Notes: generated from the sequence alone by a model not told the origin. DNA of 64,000 nucleotides from an uncultured Eubacteriales bacterium (GCA_900542565.1 UQOC01000010.1:1-64000), one strand, 5' to 3'; positions 7,177-17,084 are shown, numbered from the stretch's first letter. A program made the numbers and translations.

Positions 7177-8300
7177 TTGCTTTCCTCCTCAAGAAATTCA
7201 GTAAATTTATCAAGTCCCTCTTTGAGGAGCTTGGAGTCAAAAGCGTAGCCTATCCTGACCGCTCCTTCCATTTCAAAAGCGGCTCCAGGTGTGAACAGCA
7301 GGCCTTTTTCTTTGATGAGCCTCTTGCAGAGCTCATAAGACGGCATATCCAGATCGTAATACACAAGGGCTGTCGTTCCGGCAACAGGTCTCAGGTAGTG
7401 TACCTGCGGAGTGCTGTTTACCCAGTCATCCAGTATCTGGCGGTTCTTTTTGAGGATGGCTCTGTTCCTTTCAAAGATCTTTTCCTTGTTGGCAAGGGCA
7501 AGGGATGCCAGCATGTCATCGATCATTCCGCAGGAAATGGTATCGTAATCCCTTCTTTCAAGGCACAGGTGGAGGGCTTCCTGGCTTTTTGAAGCGATCC
7601 ATCCCATTCTCAGGCCGGCAAGGGAAAATATCTTGGACATACTTCCCACAGATATCCCCTTCTCATATATGTCGACAATGGAGTCCATGTAGCTTCCGTC
7701 CTCTGAAATCCCTCTGTAAACCTCGTCTGAAAGCACATAGGCGTCGGCTTCAGCAGCTATGTCTCTGATGGCTTCCAGAGTCTCTCGCGGTATCCATGAA
7801 CCTGTAGGATTGTTAGGATTGTTTATTGTTATCATCTTGGTGTTTTTGTCCACAAGAGATCTGAGCTCGTCAAGGTCAGGCAGATAGTCGTTTTCCAACC
7901 TGAGCTTAAGTATCCTGACATCGGCTCCTATGGCTCTTGGGATGGAATAATGCTGCTGGTATGTTGGCAGTACGCATACCATATTATCTGTACTCTCGAC
8001 CAGTGCATTTATCACCATATGGTTGGCGCCTATGGCCCCATGGGTCGGTATGACATTTTCACCCTTCAGATCTTTATATAGGCTTGCCACTCCGCCCACA
8101 TATTCCGGTGAGCCGAAGATATGGCTGTATGTGAGCCTTTTATCTTTCAGGCCCGTCAGGTATTTATCAGGGTCCACTCCCGAAAGTTCCAGCAATTCTC
8201 CGATGGTCAGGGAATCTATACATGTTTCTCCCAGATTATAGATCGCATCATCCTCATAATCGTTCATCCACCGTTCAACTTTAAAAGTTTCGATTTTCAT
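7173..8300 (-). CDS. PLP-dependent aminotransferase, paralogue of the divergent gene
   Basis: The 375-residue class I/II aminotransferase carries TINNPNNPTGSWIP, LSDEVYRGI and the PLP lysine in GSMSKIFSLAGLRMGW. It is clearly paralogous to the divergently transcribed enzyme at 9739: both begin with a short MK-(I/L)-(E/D) lead and share the block LPTYQQHYSIPRAIGADVR (IMPNYQQYYSLPRSIGAEVR in the other). The group recalls capreomycidine synthase/aspartate aminotransferase-like proteins. The gene overlaps the end of the PucR gene by 20 bases and the next aminotransferase by four, forming a tight operon. The substrate is unknown. Confidence 0.9.
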   Translation of the reverse strand: MKIETFKVERWMNDYEDDAIYNLGETCIDSLTIGELLELSGVDPDKYLTGLKDKRLTYSHIFGSPEYVGGVASLYKDLKGENVIPTHGAIGANHMVINALVESTDNMVCVLPTYQQHYSIPRAIGADVRILKLRLENDYLPDLDELRSLVDKNTKMITINNPNNPTGSWIPRETLEAIRDIAAEADAYVLSDEVYRGISEDGSYMDSIVDIYEKGISVGSMSKIFSLAGLRMGWIASKSQEALHLCLERRDYDTISCGMIDDMLASLALANKEKIFERNRAILKKNRQILDDWVNSTPQVHYLRPVAGTTALVYYDLDMPSYELCKRLIKEKGLLFTPGAAFEMEGAVRIGYAFDSKLLKEGLDKFTEFLEEESK

Positions 8301-9561
8301 TGTTCCTTTTCCTCATTTCCCGGCTTATGCCGTTATTGCATATGAATATTCTCACGGCCATCGACAATATCTCATAATCCCTTGTCTCAAGCGCGTTTAT
8401 ACCTGTGACATTGCTTATGTTTTTCAGCCTGTATCTTATGGTGTTCTTGTGCTGCGCCAAAGCGTCCGCTGTCCTTTGAAGATCTCCGTCGCTGACCACA
8501 TAGCAGATCGCAGTTTCCAGCAGGTTTCCGTTGGTCTCAAGGTCATAATCCTCAAGGGGCCTCATATATCGGTCGCTGAATTCCCTCATGACAGCGCTGC
8601 CGCAATATGGCAGGATCACCTTGTATATCCCAAGATCATCATAAAGTACATACCGGTTCTTTTTTCCGGCAGGCCCGGTCACGGTGCTGCTGGCGTCGAA
8701 CAGCCTTGCGGCATAAAGGCTTTCTTCAAAGCAATCCTTTATCTGCCACAGCAGATGATGTACGGAGCTTATGCCCACATGAAAGTTCTCAAGTCCGTCT
8801 GCAAAGGCAGAAAGAAACGGCTGGCTCAGTTTTGCAGGGTCTGTTTCTTCAAACATATCCCTTGTATGGATGATAAAAAAACCTCCCTGGTAGTAAAACA
8901 TCGAATCAGAAGCCTGCAGCAGGTTTCCGGCTGCCAGCTTTTCCTCTATGCGCCTGTACTCTCTCGGTACAAGCTTTTGGCCTTCCGGGCTGCCGCCTCC
9001 TGATGATCCGTCCGGCTCGAAAAACATTGCCAGAATATCTGACCGGAATGTAGGGTTTATATCATACGCCAGTTTTTCCACCGCATTGTGGTTGCCGTCA
9101 CACCTGAGGATCTCGCCAGCCTTTCCCTCTCTGTATTCTATGGAGTCATACTGTTTGGCCCGCTCGGAGATCAGTACTATCAGATCCTCAAAGTACACAT
9201 CTTTTCCCTCCATGAGGATTATGGGGAAATTTATTGTATCTGCATACCTGAGCACCGTATCGCTGATGGGCAGCCTGAAAATGTTCTTTATTATTATTCC
9301 GCTGCATTTTCTTGCGGCAAGGCTCTTGATGGCGTCAAATATCAGATAATCATTGTCCTTGGCGTACAAGAAACTCGTGACGACTATCATGTTTTCTTCG
9401 TGGAAATTGGTATTGTACCATTTTTCCTTTATGCCATCGACAAATTCATAATCAAGTATGCCGCATCTGTCGATAACATTGTTCAGTCCGCCTTTACCTG
9501 CTATCACCCGCAAATCCGGAAATTCCGGGAAATTGCAGACATCCTCTACGGTCAGCTTCAT
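8281..9561 (-). CDS. PucR-family transcriptional regulator
   Basis: The 426-residue regulator has an N-terminal PucR ligand domain (about residues 1-125, beginning LTVEDVCNFPEF), a middle GGDEF-like spacer region and a C-terminal PucR helix-turn-helix (NLLETAICYVVSDGDLQRTADALAQ…, about 350-410). PucR proteins activate catabolic genes for purines, amino acids or amines when bound to a pathway compound. The start at 9561 is set by GGAGG six bases upstream; a longer frame has no such site. It is the first gene of the minus-strand operon and faces a third aminotransferase. It very likely controls both transcripts from the shared intergenic region. Confidence 0.88.
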   Translation of the reverse strand: MKLTVEDVCNFPEFPDLRVIAGKGGLNNVIDRCGILDYEFVDGIKEKWYNTNFHEENMIVVTSFLYAKDNDYLIFDAIKSLAARKCSGIIIKNIFRLPISDTVLRYADTINFPIILMEGKDVYFEDLIVLISERAKQYDSIEYREGKAGEILRCDGNHNAVEKLAYDINPTFRSDILAMFFEPDGSSGGGSPEGQKLVPREYRRIEEKLAAGNLLQASDSMFYYQGGFFIIHTRDMFEETDPAKLSQPFLSAFADGLENFHVGISSVHHLLWQIKDCFEESLYAARLFDASSTVTGPAGKKNRYVLYDDLGIYKVILPYCGSAVMREFSDRYMRPLEDYDLETNGNLLETAICYVVSDGDLQRTADALAQHKNTIRYRLKNISNVTGINALETRDYEILSMAVRIFICNNGISREMRKRNNENRNF

Positions 9562-9626
9562 TTTTTCCTCCGTACAGTTAGATATTTTACCTTTGCAGCC
9601 TGATATGTACAAGGTTCTTGTCTTGT

Positions 9627-9632
9627 ATTATA
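9627..9632 (-). promoter_or_regulatory. -10 box of the PucR operon
   Basis: TATAAT on the minus strand, 65 bases before the PucR start. The -35 region is poor (TTTATT-like), as often seen for activator-dependent promoters. Confidence 0.45.
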
Positions 9633-9654
9633 ACACAAATATTAGAAAAATAAA

Positions 9655-9670
9655 TTAGATTTTTATCTAA
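9655..9670. promoter_or_regulatory. Candidate operator in the divergent aminotransferase region
   Basis: A perfect inverted repeat TTAGAT-TTTT-ATCTAA lies between the two divergent promoters, just upstream of the minus-strand -35 region. Its position suits a PucR binding site, but no consensus is available to test against. Confidence 0.35.
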
Positions 9671-9681
9671 ATCATTCACGA

Positions 9682-9709
9682 TTGTTTTTTGGCGGCCTTG
9701 ATGTATATT
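9682..9709 (+). promoter_or_regulatory. Promoter of the divergent aminotransferase
   Basis: TTGTTT (9682-9687), 16-bp spacer, TATATT (9704-9709). An alternative TTGATG/TATCAT pair further on would place the start within the ribosome binding site and is less likely. Confidence 0.4.
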
Positions 9710-9738
9710 AAATATAAATATATCATAGGAGGGCCGCC

Positions 9739-10869
9739 ATGAAATTAGATGGATTTATACTTGAAAACTGGCTGAACCCGGCTGCTGACAGCCCCAAGAA
9801 CCAGGTTTATCTGGGCGGCAGCTGTGTCCTGCCGCTGACGCTTGAAGAGCTCTTTGAAGTGACTGGAGAGGATATGGATAAGTTTTTTGAGGAACTTAAG
9901 ACCATGAACCTGGGCTACCCGTTCTTTTCCGGCACACCACGGCTGCGCAGAGCCATTTCCGGGCTGTACCGCAATGTTGCTCCGGAAGATGTTATCCTTG
10001 TACACGGCGGCACAGGTGCCAACAGCACAGTGGTCTATACCCTGATCGAACCTTCTGACAATGTGGTCTCCATAATGCCAAACTACCAGCAATATTATTC
10101 ACTGCCCCGTTCCATCGGAGCAGAAGTCCGTACCGTGGATCTGACTCCGGAAAAGGCCTACAAGCTGGACATGGCTCAGGTACGGGCCATGACCGACAGC
10201 AATACCAAGGCCATATTGCTGACCAATCCCAACAATCCTACGGGAGCGCTCCTGGAACCGGAGGAAATGGAAGAACTGGCCGATATTGCCAGGTCTGCCG
10301 GCGCATGGATAGTATGCGATGAAATGTACCGCGGGCTGAAAGAAGAATATATGCCGTCCATGGCTGATATTTACGACAAAGCCATAGTCACATGCAGTTC
10401 CTCGAAGATGTTTTCCATGGCCGGTCTCCGCTGCGGCTGGATAGTCTGTCGCAACGAAAAACTGCGCCGGGAGCTTTTCAACCGCCGCTCTTACGATTCC
10501 ATATGCGGCGGTGTGTTTGACGAATGGCTCTTTGCCATTGCCCTTGAGCACGCCGACAAGATCCTTGAACGAAGCAGAAAGATCGTAAGCCGCAACAAAG
10601 CTGTCGTCGACAAGTGGCTGGACGGCCACCCTTACCTGCACCAGTATGCAGACGCTTACGGAACTACATATCTGATCCATTATGATCTGGATGTGGATTC
10701 AGAAAAATTCTGCGATGATCTGTTAGATAAAAAAGGCGTTCTCGTATGCCACGGAGACTGTTTCTACCTGCCTCACACATTCAGGCTTTCCCTATCCCAT
10801 GCGGAAGAGCTGGAAAAGGGTTTGGCGCTCATAGATGAATACATCAGGGAGCTGGCATCGGGACGCTGA
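9739..10869 (+). CDS. PLP-dependent aminotransferase, divergent from PucR operon
   Basis: This 376-residue fold-type I aminotransferase has LTNPNNPTGALLEP, VCDEMYRGL and the PLP lysine in TCSSSKMFSMAGLRCGW. Close similarity to the enzyme at 7173 along the whole chain marks the two as duplicates that may act on related substrates or in successive steps. AGGAGG lies seven bases before the ATG. The reading frame is complete and ends before a strong bidirectional terminator. It is divergent from, and probably controlled by, the PucR regulator. No substrate can be assigned from sequence alone. Confidence 0.9.
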   Translation: MKLDGFILENWLNPAADSPKNQVYLGGSCVLPLTLEELFEVTGEDMDKFFEELKTMNLGYPFFSGTPRLRRAISGLYRNVAPEDVILVHGGTGANSTVVYTLIEPSDNVVSIMPNYQQYYSLPRSIGAEVRTVDLTPEKAYKLDMAQVRAMTDSNTKAILLTNPNNPTGALLEPEEMEELADIARSAGAWIVCDEMYRGLKEEYMPSMADIYDKAIVTCSSSKMFSMAGLRCGWIVCRNEKLRRELFNRRSYDSICGGVFDEWLFAIALEHADKILERSRKIVSRNKAVVDKWLDGHPYLHQYADAYGTTYLIHYDLDVDSEKFCDDLLDKKGVLVCHGDCFYLPHTFRLSLSHAEELEKGLALIDEYIRELASGR

Positions 10870-10901
10870 GCCGCCCGATGGTCCAAACGGCACAGACTCA
10901 A

Positions 10902-10929
10902 AGAGCCGCCCGGCACGGGCGGCTCTTTA
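10902..10929. terminator. Bidirectional terminator between aminotransferase and pyc
   Basis: An 11-bp perfect stem AGAGCCGCCCG/CGGGCGGCTCT around the loop GCA is followed by TTTAT on the plus strand and by UUU on the minus strand. It serves two convergent genes. Confidence 0.8.
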
Positions 10930-10937
10930 TCGCATGC

Positions 10938-13900
10938 TTATTTGAGTTTTGCTACCATTTCTCCTGCTTTAACCTGCTGGCCTTCGGAAATATAGATCTT
11001 TTCCACTGTTCCCTTGGCGGTTGCCAGGATATTGGTCTCCATCTTCATGGCCTCTATAACAGCTATCGGCTGCTTTTCTTCAACCTCATCGCCTTCTTTT
11101 ACCAGTACCCTGATGATATTGCCCGGTATGTTGGCGCCCACTTCAAGCGGATTGTCCTCATCTGCATAAAGAACAGAATTGTTTGAATTTACAGTAACAT
11201 CCGTATCTTTGATGTGTACGCTCCTGCGGTTTCCGTCCACCTCGAAGATGGCCTCCCTGTAGCCTTCGCTGTCTACCGGCCTTACTTCGTGGAGTTTTAC
11301 CATCATTATCTTGCCTTCTTCCAGCTTGACTTCGCAGGTCTCGCCTACTTCCAGGCTGTGGAAGAAGATGTCAGAACCCATGTAGCGGAAGTTGCCTTCC
11401 TTCTTGAGGGTCTTTACATAATCCTCAAACACCTTTGGATAGATGGCATAGCTGATGGCCTCCCTGTCGGTGCCCTCAAGCTCCAGATCTTCTCTCAGGT
11501 GCTTCTTGATGGCGTCGAAGTCTTCCGGCGGCAGGAGTTCGCCAGGCCTGCATGTGATGGCAGGCTTTCCTTTGAGAACCAGCTTCTGGAGTTCTTCAGG
11601 GAACCCTCCCTCAGGCTGTCCCATCATTCCCTCAAAGTATGAAACGATGGAGTCAGGGAAGTCAATGCCCTTGCCTTTCTCGTAGATGTTTTCAGGAGTC
11701 AGGTCGTTTTGTACCATGAATATGGCCATGTCGCCTACTGCCTTTGAAGTCGGTGTAACCTTGACTATGTCTCCCAGCATTTCATTGACAGCCTTGTACA
11801 TGTCCTTGACTTCTTCAAACTTATGTCCCAGGCCGAAGCTTTCAACCTGCGGTTTCAGGTTGGAATACTGGCCTCCAGGAATTTCATATTTGTAAATTTC
11901 CGCTGTTGATGTTACCAGCTCCGACTCAAATCCTGCATAAACCGGTCTTACATCTCTCCAGTATTCGGAAATCTTCTGTATCTTGTCTGTATCGATACCC
12001 GTATCCCTCTGGGAGTTCTGGAGGGCGGCCACAATGGAGTTGAGGGCCGGCTGTGAAGTCAACCCGCTCATGGAGTTGAAGGCTGCATCCACTATGTCTA
12101 CGCCTGCCTGAGCGGCCATGAGCACTGTTGCCACTCCGTTTCCGGAGGTGTCGTGGGTATGGAGATGGATAGGAATACCTATCTCCTGCTTCAGGGCCGA
12201 GATCAGCTTGTATGCGGCCATCGGCTTGAGCAGACCGGACATGTCCTTGATCCCAAGAATGTGGGTACCTCTCTTTTCCAGCTCCTTGGCTATCCTTATG
12301 TAATAGTCGAGATTGTATTTTTTCTTTGATTCGTCCAGGATGTCGCCTGTATAGCATACGCAGGCCTCGGCGATCTTTTCCTGATTGAGGGTCTCGTCCA
12401 GGGCCACGGTCATGCCGTCCAGCCAGTTGAGCGGATCAAATATCCTGAAAACATCTATGCCTGAAACGGCCGACTGCTTCACAAACTCACGGATCACATT
12501 GTCCGGATAGTTCTTGTATCCTACGGCGTTGGCGCCTCTGATGAGCATTTGGAAAAGTATGTTAGGCATCTTTTCCCTGAGGGTATCCAGCCTTTCCCAC
12601 GGAGATTCCTTGAGGAAACGGTAGGATGTGTCAAAGGTGGCTCCTCCCCACATCTCTACGGAGAACAGCTCTTTACCGTATACTGCAACGGCAGGAGCGA
12701 TCTTTTCCATGTCGACTGTCCTTACCCTTGTAGCCATCAGGGACTGCTGGGCGTCACGCATGGTGGTATCGGTGATCAACAGCTTTTTCTGGTCTTTTAC
12801 CCATTGGGCCACTGCCTCAGGGCCTTGCTCATCAAGGAGCTGTTTGGTGCCTCTCAGGCTCTGCAACTCGTCTTTTCTGAACTTAGGGAAAACCGGAACA
12901 TTGAACTGAGGTTTATGTCCCTTGGTCTCATTGACGAATTTGTTGCCCAGGAATTCGATAACTCTCAGCTCTTCGTCCCTGACTTTTTCAATATTCATAA
13001 GATCAGGCGTATTGGCTATGAACCCTGTATCGCACATTCCTGCTGCAAAAGTCGGGTGGTTGAGCACATTGAGCATGAAGGCTATGTTGGTCTTTACGCC
13101 TTTTACGACCATCTCAGAAAGAGCTCTGATGGCCTTTCTCCTTGTATCGTCGAAGGTCCTGCCGAAAGCAGTCACTTTCACAAGCAGGCTGTCATAGAAA
13201 GGAGTGATCTCTGAACCTTCAAATCCATTGCCTCCGTCAAGACGGATCCCAAAGCCGCCCGGACTCCTGTAGTTTTCTATGACTCCCGTGTCAGGCATGA
13301 AGTTGTTGGCCGGGTCCTCCGTAGTAACACGGCACTGGATAGCATGGCCAGTAACCTTTATGGATTCCTGATCCGGTATTGCTATTTCAGGTGAATCAAG
13401 GGAATAGCCCTGAGCCACCAGTATCTGATCCTGAACGATGTCCACTCCGGTAACTATCTCTGAAACCGTATGTTCCACCTGGATCCTTGGGTTCATTTCT
13501 ATGAAATAGTGCTGTCCATGCTTGTCTACCAGAAATTCTACCGTCCCTGCGCTCCTGTAATCTACTGCCTTGGCGATCTTCAGGGCATCTTGGCAGATGG
13601 CCTGTCTCTGCTGGTCTGTCAGGCAGAGGGCCGGAGTAAATTCTATCACTTTCTGATGCCGTCTCTGGATAGAACAGTCTCTTTCAAAAAGATGCACGAT
13701 GTTTCCGTACTTGTCACCAAGGATCTGCACCTCTATGTGCTTAGGATTCTCCAGATATTTCTCAATAAATATGTCGTCGATACCGAAAGCTTTGGCTGCT
13801 TCGCTCCTGGCGCTCCTGAACTGAGGCAGCAGTTCGTCCCTGTTCTGCACGATCCTCATTCCTCTGCCGCCGCCTCCGGCAGCCGCTTTGAGCATTACAG

Positions 13901-14378
13901 GATAACCGCATTCTTCGGCAAAAGCCATTGCTTCTTCTTCGCTGGCTATTGCCTGTTCAACGCCGGGTATGATAGGAACGCCTACAGAATTGGCCACTAT
14001 CTTGGACTTGATCTTGTCTCCCAGTCTGTCCATCATTTCGGCTGTTGGGCCGATGAATTCAATGCCGTTATCTTCACAGGCTTTGGCGAATTCAACATTT
14101 TCTGCCAGGAAACCATAGCCCGGATGAATGGCATCTACGCCTTTGGCCTTGGCCAGCGCGATTATCTCATCTATGCTAAGATATACGCCTACCGGAGTTT
14201 TTCCCTTGCCTATCTGGTAAGCCTCGTCGGCCTTTGTCCTGAACAGGGCGTTTTTGTCTTCTTCCGAATAGATGGCCACTGTCCTGATGCCCAGCTCCCG
14301 GCAGGCGCGGAAAACCCTTATGGCGATCTCACCTCTGTTGGCAACCAATACTCTTTTGAATTTTTTAATTTCTCCCAT
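10938..14378 (-). CDS. pyc: Pyruvate carboxylase
   Basis: The 1146-residue enzyme carboxylates pyruvate to oxaloacetate with ATP and bicarbonate, feeding amino acid synthesis and gluconeogenesis. It has the single-chain order: biotin carboxylase (about 1-450, with the ATP loop GGGGRGM and FIEMNPRIQVEHT), carboxyltransferase of the HMGL type (about 530-800, TTMRDAQQSLMATR), the PYC/OADA domain, and a C-terminal biotinyl domain whose EAMKMET carries the biotinylated lysine near residue 1112. AGGGAG precedes the ATG. The gene follows typA and mscS with only 19 bases between and is probably co-transcribed with them. Confidence 0.97.
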   Translation of the reverse strand: MGEIKKFKRVLVANRGEIAIRVFRACRELGIRTVAIYSEEDKNALFRTKADEAYQIGKGKTPVGVYLSIDEIIALAKAKGVDAIHPGYGFLAENVEFAKACEDNGIEFIGPTAEMMDRLGDKIKSKIVANSVGVPIIPGVEQAIASEEEAMAFAEECGYPVMLKAAAGGGGRGMRIVQNRDELLPQFRSARSEAAKAFGIDDIFIEKYLENPKHIEVQILGDKYGNIVHLFERDCSIQRRHQKVIEFTPALCLTDQQRQAICQDALKIAKAVDYRSAGTVEFLVDKHGQHYFIEMNPRIQVEHTVSEIVTGVDIVQDQILVAQGYSLDSPEIAIPDQESIKVTGHAIQCRVTTEDPANNFMPDTGVIENYRSPGGFGIRLDGGNGFEGSEITPFYDSLLVKVTAFGRTFDDTRRKAIRALSEMVVKGVKTNIAFMLNVLNHPTFAAGMCDTGFIANTPDLMNIEKVRDEELRVIEFLGNKFVNETKGHKPQFNVPVFPKFRKDELQSLRGTKQLLDEQGPEAVAQWVKDQKKLLITDTTMRDAQQSLMATRVRTVDMEKIAPAVAVYGKELFSVEMWGGATFDTSYRFLKESPWERLDTLREKMPNILFQMLIRGANAVGYKNYPDNVIREFVKQSAVSGIDVFRIFDPLNWLDGMTVALDETLNQEKIAEACVCYTGDILDESKKKYNLDYYIRIAKELEKRGTHILGIKDMSGLLKPMAAYKLISALKQEIGIPIHLHTHDTSGNGVATVLMAAQAGVDIVDAAFNSMSGLTSQPALNSIVAALQNSQRDTGIDTDKIQKISEYWRDVRPVYAGFESELVTSTAEIYKYEIPGGQYSNLKPQVESFGLGHKFEEVKDMYKAVNEMLGDIVKVTPTSKAVGDMAIFMVQNDLTPENIYEKGKGIDFPDSIVSYFEGMMGQPEGGFPEELQKLVLKGKPAITCRPGELLPPEDFDAIKKHLREDLELEGTDREAISYAIYPKVFEDYVKTLKKEGNFRYMGSDIFFHSLEVGETCEVKLEEGKIMMVKLHEVRPVDSEGYREAIFEVDGNRRSVHIKDTDVTVNSNNSVLYADEDNPLEVGANIPGNIIRVLVKEGDEVEEKQPIAVIEAMKMETNILATAKGTVEKIYISEGQQVKAGEMVAKLK

Positions 14379-14397
14379 ATTTACTCTCCCTAAAAAA

Positions 14398-15192
14398 TTA
14401 CTCTCTCACGCGTACATCCATCCGCGGATAAGGTATTGTTATTTTTGCTTTATCAAATGCAGCTTTAACTTCTTCCTCCAGATAATACTTCACATCGTAA
14501 TATCTGGATGTTTCGCACCAGACTTTCAGATCCAGCGCTATGGAGCTTTCCTGATATTCGGCTACTCCGATGATCGGGGCAGGCTCCATCAATATGTCCG
14601 GACAGCTTTCTGCAACGGCAAGCAGGACGTCTTTTGCCGCAGAAATGTCCGAATCATAGCTCACACCGAAAACGCAATCTACTCTCCGCATATCTTCCAT
14701 TGAGTAGTTGACGATAACCGATGTTGTGACAGTCCCGTTGGGCACCGTGACCACCTTGTTGTCAAAGGTCTTGAGGGTGGTTACAAACAGGTCGATGCTG
14801 TCCACAATCCCTTCGGTTCCTGCCACATCTATAACATCGCCTTTTTTGAAAGGCTTGTTAGCCAATATGAGCACGCCTCCTGCTATATTGCCGAGGCTGT
14901 CTTTCAGAGCCAGCGCAATGGCCGCTCCCGCTGCGCCCAGTACCGTCACCAGCGGCGCCGTCGGTACTCTGAGATGTCCCAGCAGCACTACTATCATGAT
15001 GATGTACAGCACTATCTTGAGCACATTGATTATGAATTTGTGCATGGACTCGTCAAGCCCTGTGCGCATGAGGGCTTTTTTGGACAATGCAGTTATCATC
15101 TTGATCAGCAGCAGACCTATAGCAAGGATGGCTGCCGCTCCCAAGATCACATACAGTATCTCCATATCTTTCAGCTTGGAAAAGTTGAGCAT
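14398..15192 (-). CDS. mscS: Small-conductance mechanosensitive channel (MscS family)
   Basis: The 264-residue membrane protein has two or three N-terminal hydrophobic helices. The pore-lining helix and MscS signature (GAAGAAIALALKDSLGN) follow, then a cytosolic beta domain (KPFKKGDVIDV, VTVPNG) and an alpha/beta C-terminus. Members open under membrane tension and release solutes after hypo-osmotic shock. Length equals the E. coli-type minimal channel. AGGAGG precedes the start, 14 bases after the typA stop codon, so it belongs to the typA-mscS-pyc message. The link to the two soluble neighbours is only positional. Confidence 0.94.
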   Translation of the reverse strand: MLNFSKLKDMEILYVILGAAAILAIGLLLIKMITALSKKALMRTGLDESMHKFIINVLKIVLYIIMIVVLLGHLRVPTAPLVTVLGAAGAAIALALKDSLGNIAGGVLILANKPFKKGDVIDVAGTEGIVDSIDLFVTTLKTFDNKVVTVPNGTVTTSVIVNYSMEDMRRVDCVFGVSYDSDISAAKDVLLAVAESCPDILMEPAPIIGVAEYQESSIALDLKVWCETSRYYDVKYYLEEEVKAAFDKAKITIPYPRMDVRVRE

Positions 15193-15206
15193 AAGTCCTC
15201 CTTATC

Positions 15207-17084
15207 TCAGCCCCGTCTGCCGCTCCTGCGCCTCTCAAGCTCGTTTAGGATCTTCTTGCGCAGCCTTATATCGTCAGGGGTTATCTCCACAAGCTCATCA
15301 TCATCGATGAATTCCAGAGCTTCTTCCAGAGTGAATTTTCTTGCCGGAGAAAGCTTGATGGCTTCGTCGGACCCGGCCGCCCGCATATTGCTCACCTTTT
15401 TGGCCTTGCATGGGTTTACGACCATATCGTCGCTGCGTGAATTCATCCCCACTATCATCCCCTCATACACATGGGTTCCCGGTTCTACGAACATCTGGAC
15501 TCTTTCTCCAATGTTAAAGAGGGCATAAGGTGTACAGATACCTTCTTCCTGGGCTATGGCGACTCCGTTGACACGGCCCGGTATCTCTCCCTTGTAATCG
15601 TCAAAAGCATGAAACCGCCTTACCATGGTACCTTCTCCATGGGTGTCGTTGATGAACTCGCTCCTGTAGCCCAGGAGGCCTCTGGTCGGCACCAGATATT
15701 CAAGCCTTGAGTGGCCGTTTTCTCCGGTCATCTGGGTCATGAGCCCCTTGCGCATGTTCAGCTTGTTGATGACTGTCCCCGAATACTGGTCAGGCACCGT
15801 GATGACCACTTCTTCTATAGGCTCTGTTCTCTGTCCGTGGTCACCCTTGCGGAAGATAACTTCCGGCTTTGAGACCGCCAGCTCGTATCCTTCCCGGCGC
15901 ATATTCTCTATCAGTATGGAAAGATGGAGTTCTCCTCTGCCCGATACTTTGAAACAGTCGGTGGAATCGGTTTCTTCCACTGTCATCCCCACATTTACTT
16001 CAAGTTCCTTTTCCAGCCTTGCCCTGATGTGGCGGCTGGTCACATATTTGCCGGACTTGCCTGCAAAAGGCGATTTGTTGACCATGAAGTTCATGCTCAG
16101 GGTCGGTTCTTCTATGTGGATCATTTCCATAGGCTGAGGATCAGCCGGATCGCAGATGGTCTCTCCAATGGAGATATCGGAAATACCCGATATCACGACT
16201 ATGTCGCCGCATTGGGCTTCCGGTACGGCTACCCGCTTGAGGCCCCTGTATACGAATACCTGATTTATCTTTTTTTGTGCTATGGAGCCGTCGGCCTTGG
16301 CTACAGCCACCTGCTGCCCTTCTTTGATGGTCCCTCTGGTTATCCTGCCTATTCCCAGCCTTCCTATATAATCATCATAGGCGAGGGTGGATACCTGGAA
16401 CTGCAGAGGCTCTTCCCTCAGGTCCGGATAAGCCTGACAGTGCTGGATTATGGTGTCAAAAAGAGGTGTGATGTCAAGTCCTCCATATCCGGCAGGACTT
16501 TTCTTGATCTTCTCTTCCCCTTCTCCTATGGTCATGCCTTTGATCTCCTCAGGATCCCTTACGGCTATGCCCTGCCTGGCAATGCCGTACAATATGGGAA
16601 AATCAAGCTGTCTGTCATTGGCATTAAGATCCATGAAAAGTTCATAAACTTCATCCACTACTTCGTCTACTCTGGCGTCTTTCTTGTCGAGCTTGTTTAT
16701 GAACAGGATAGGGTTTAACCCCTGTTCAAGGGACTTCTGCAGCACGAACCTTGTCTGCGGCATAGGCCCCTCACTGGAATCCACCAGCAGTATGACCGTA
16801 TCAACAGTCTTCATTATCCTCTCTACTTCTGAAGAAAAGTCCGCATGTCCGGGCGTATCGACTATGTTGATCTTCACATCACCATGCATTACGGAACAGT
16901 TCTTTGAATATATGGTTATGCCTCTTTCTCTTTCTATATCATCGCTGTCCATGACGCAATCGACCACTTCCTCATTGGCTCTGAAAACCCCGCTCTGGTT
17001 GAGAAAAGCGTCTACCAAGGTGGATTTGCCCGCATCTACATGGGCGATGACTGCAATGTTGATTATTTTTTGTTTTTCCTTCAT
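15207..17084 (-). CDS. typA: Translational GTPase TypA/BipA
   Basis: This 625-residue ribosome-associated GTPase is required for ribosome assembly and stress adaptation. The G motifs are AHVDAGKST (G1), ERGITI (G2), DTPGHADF (G3) with the catalytic histidine, and NKLD (G4). EF-Tu domain 2, EF-G-like domains III and V (VTSRHIRARLEKELEVN; RGLLGYRSEF) and the TypA-specific C-terminus follow. G1 reads DAGKS where most TypA proteins have DHGKT; this is within the range of translational GTPases. It is the first gene of the operon, preceded by a plausible promoter that overlaps a hairpin. Confidence 0.95.
   Translation of the reverse strand: MKEKQKIINIAVIAHVDAGKSTLVDAFLNQSGVFRANEEVVDCVMDSDDIERERGITIYSKNCSVMHGDVKINIVDTPGHADFSSEVERIMKTVDTVILLVDSSEGPMPQTRFVLQKSLEQGLNPILFINKLDKKDARVDEVVDEVYELFMDLNANDRQLDFPILYGIARQGIAVRDPEEIKGMTIGEGEEKIKKSPAGYGGLDITPLFDTIIQHCQAYPDLREEPLQFQVSTLAYDDYIGRLGIGRITRGTIKEGQQVAVAKADGSIAQKKINQVFVYRGLKRVAVPEAQCGDIVVISGISDISIGETICDPADPQPMEMIHIEEPTLSMNFMVNKSPFAGKSGKYVTSRHIRARLEKELEVNVGMTVEETDSTDCFKVSGRGELHLSILIENMRREGYELAVSKPEVIFRKGDHGQRTEPIEEVVITVPDQYSGTVINKLNMRKGLMTQMTGENGHSRLEYLVPTRGLLGYRSEFINDTHGEGTMVRRFHAFDDYKGEIPGRVNGVAIAQEEGICTPYALFNIGERVQMFVEPGTHVYEGMIVGMNSRSDDMVVNPCKAKKVSNMRAAGSDEAIKLSPARKFTLEEALEFIDDDELVEITPDDIRLRKKILNELERRRSGRRG

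Noticed and set aside
13470..14393. 307-codon plus-strand open frame
   Set aside because: Antisense to the biotin carboxylase domain of pyc; its composition mirrors the codon pattern of pyc.
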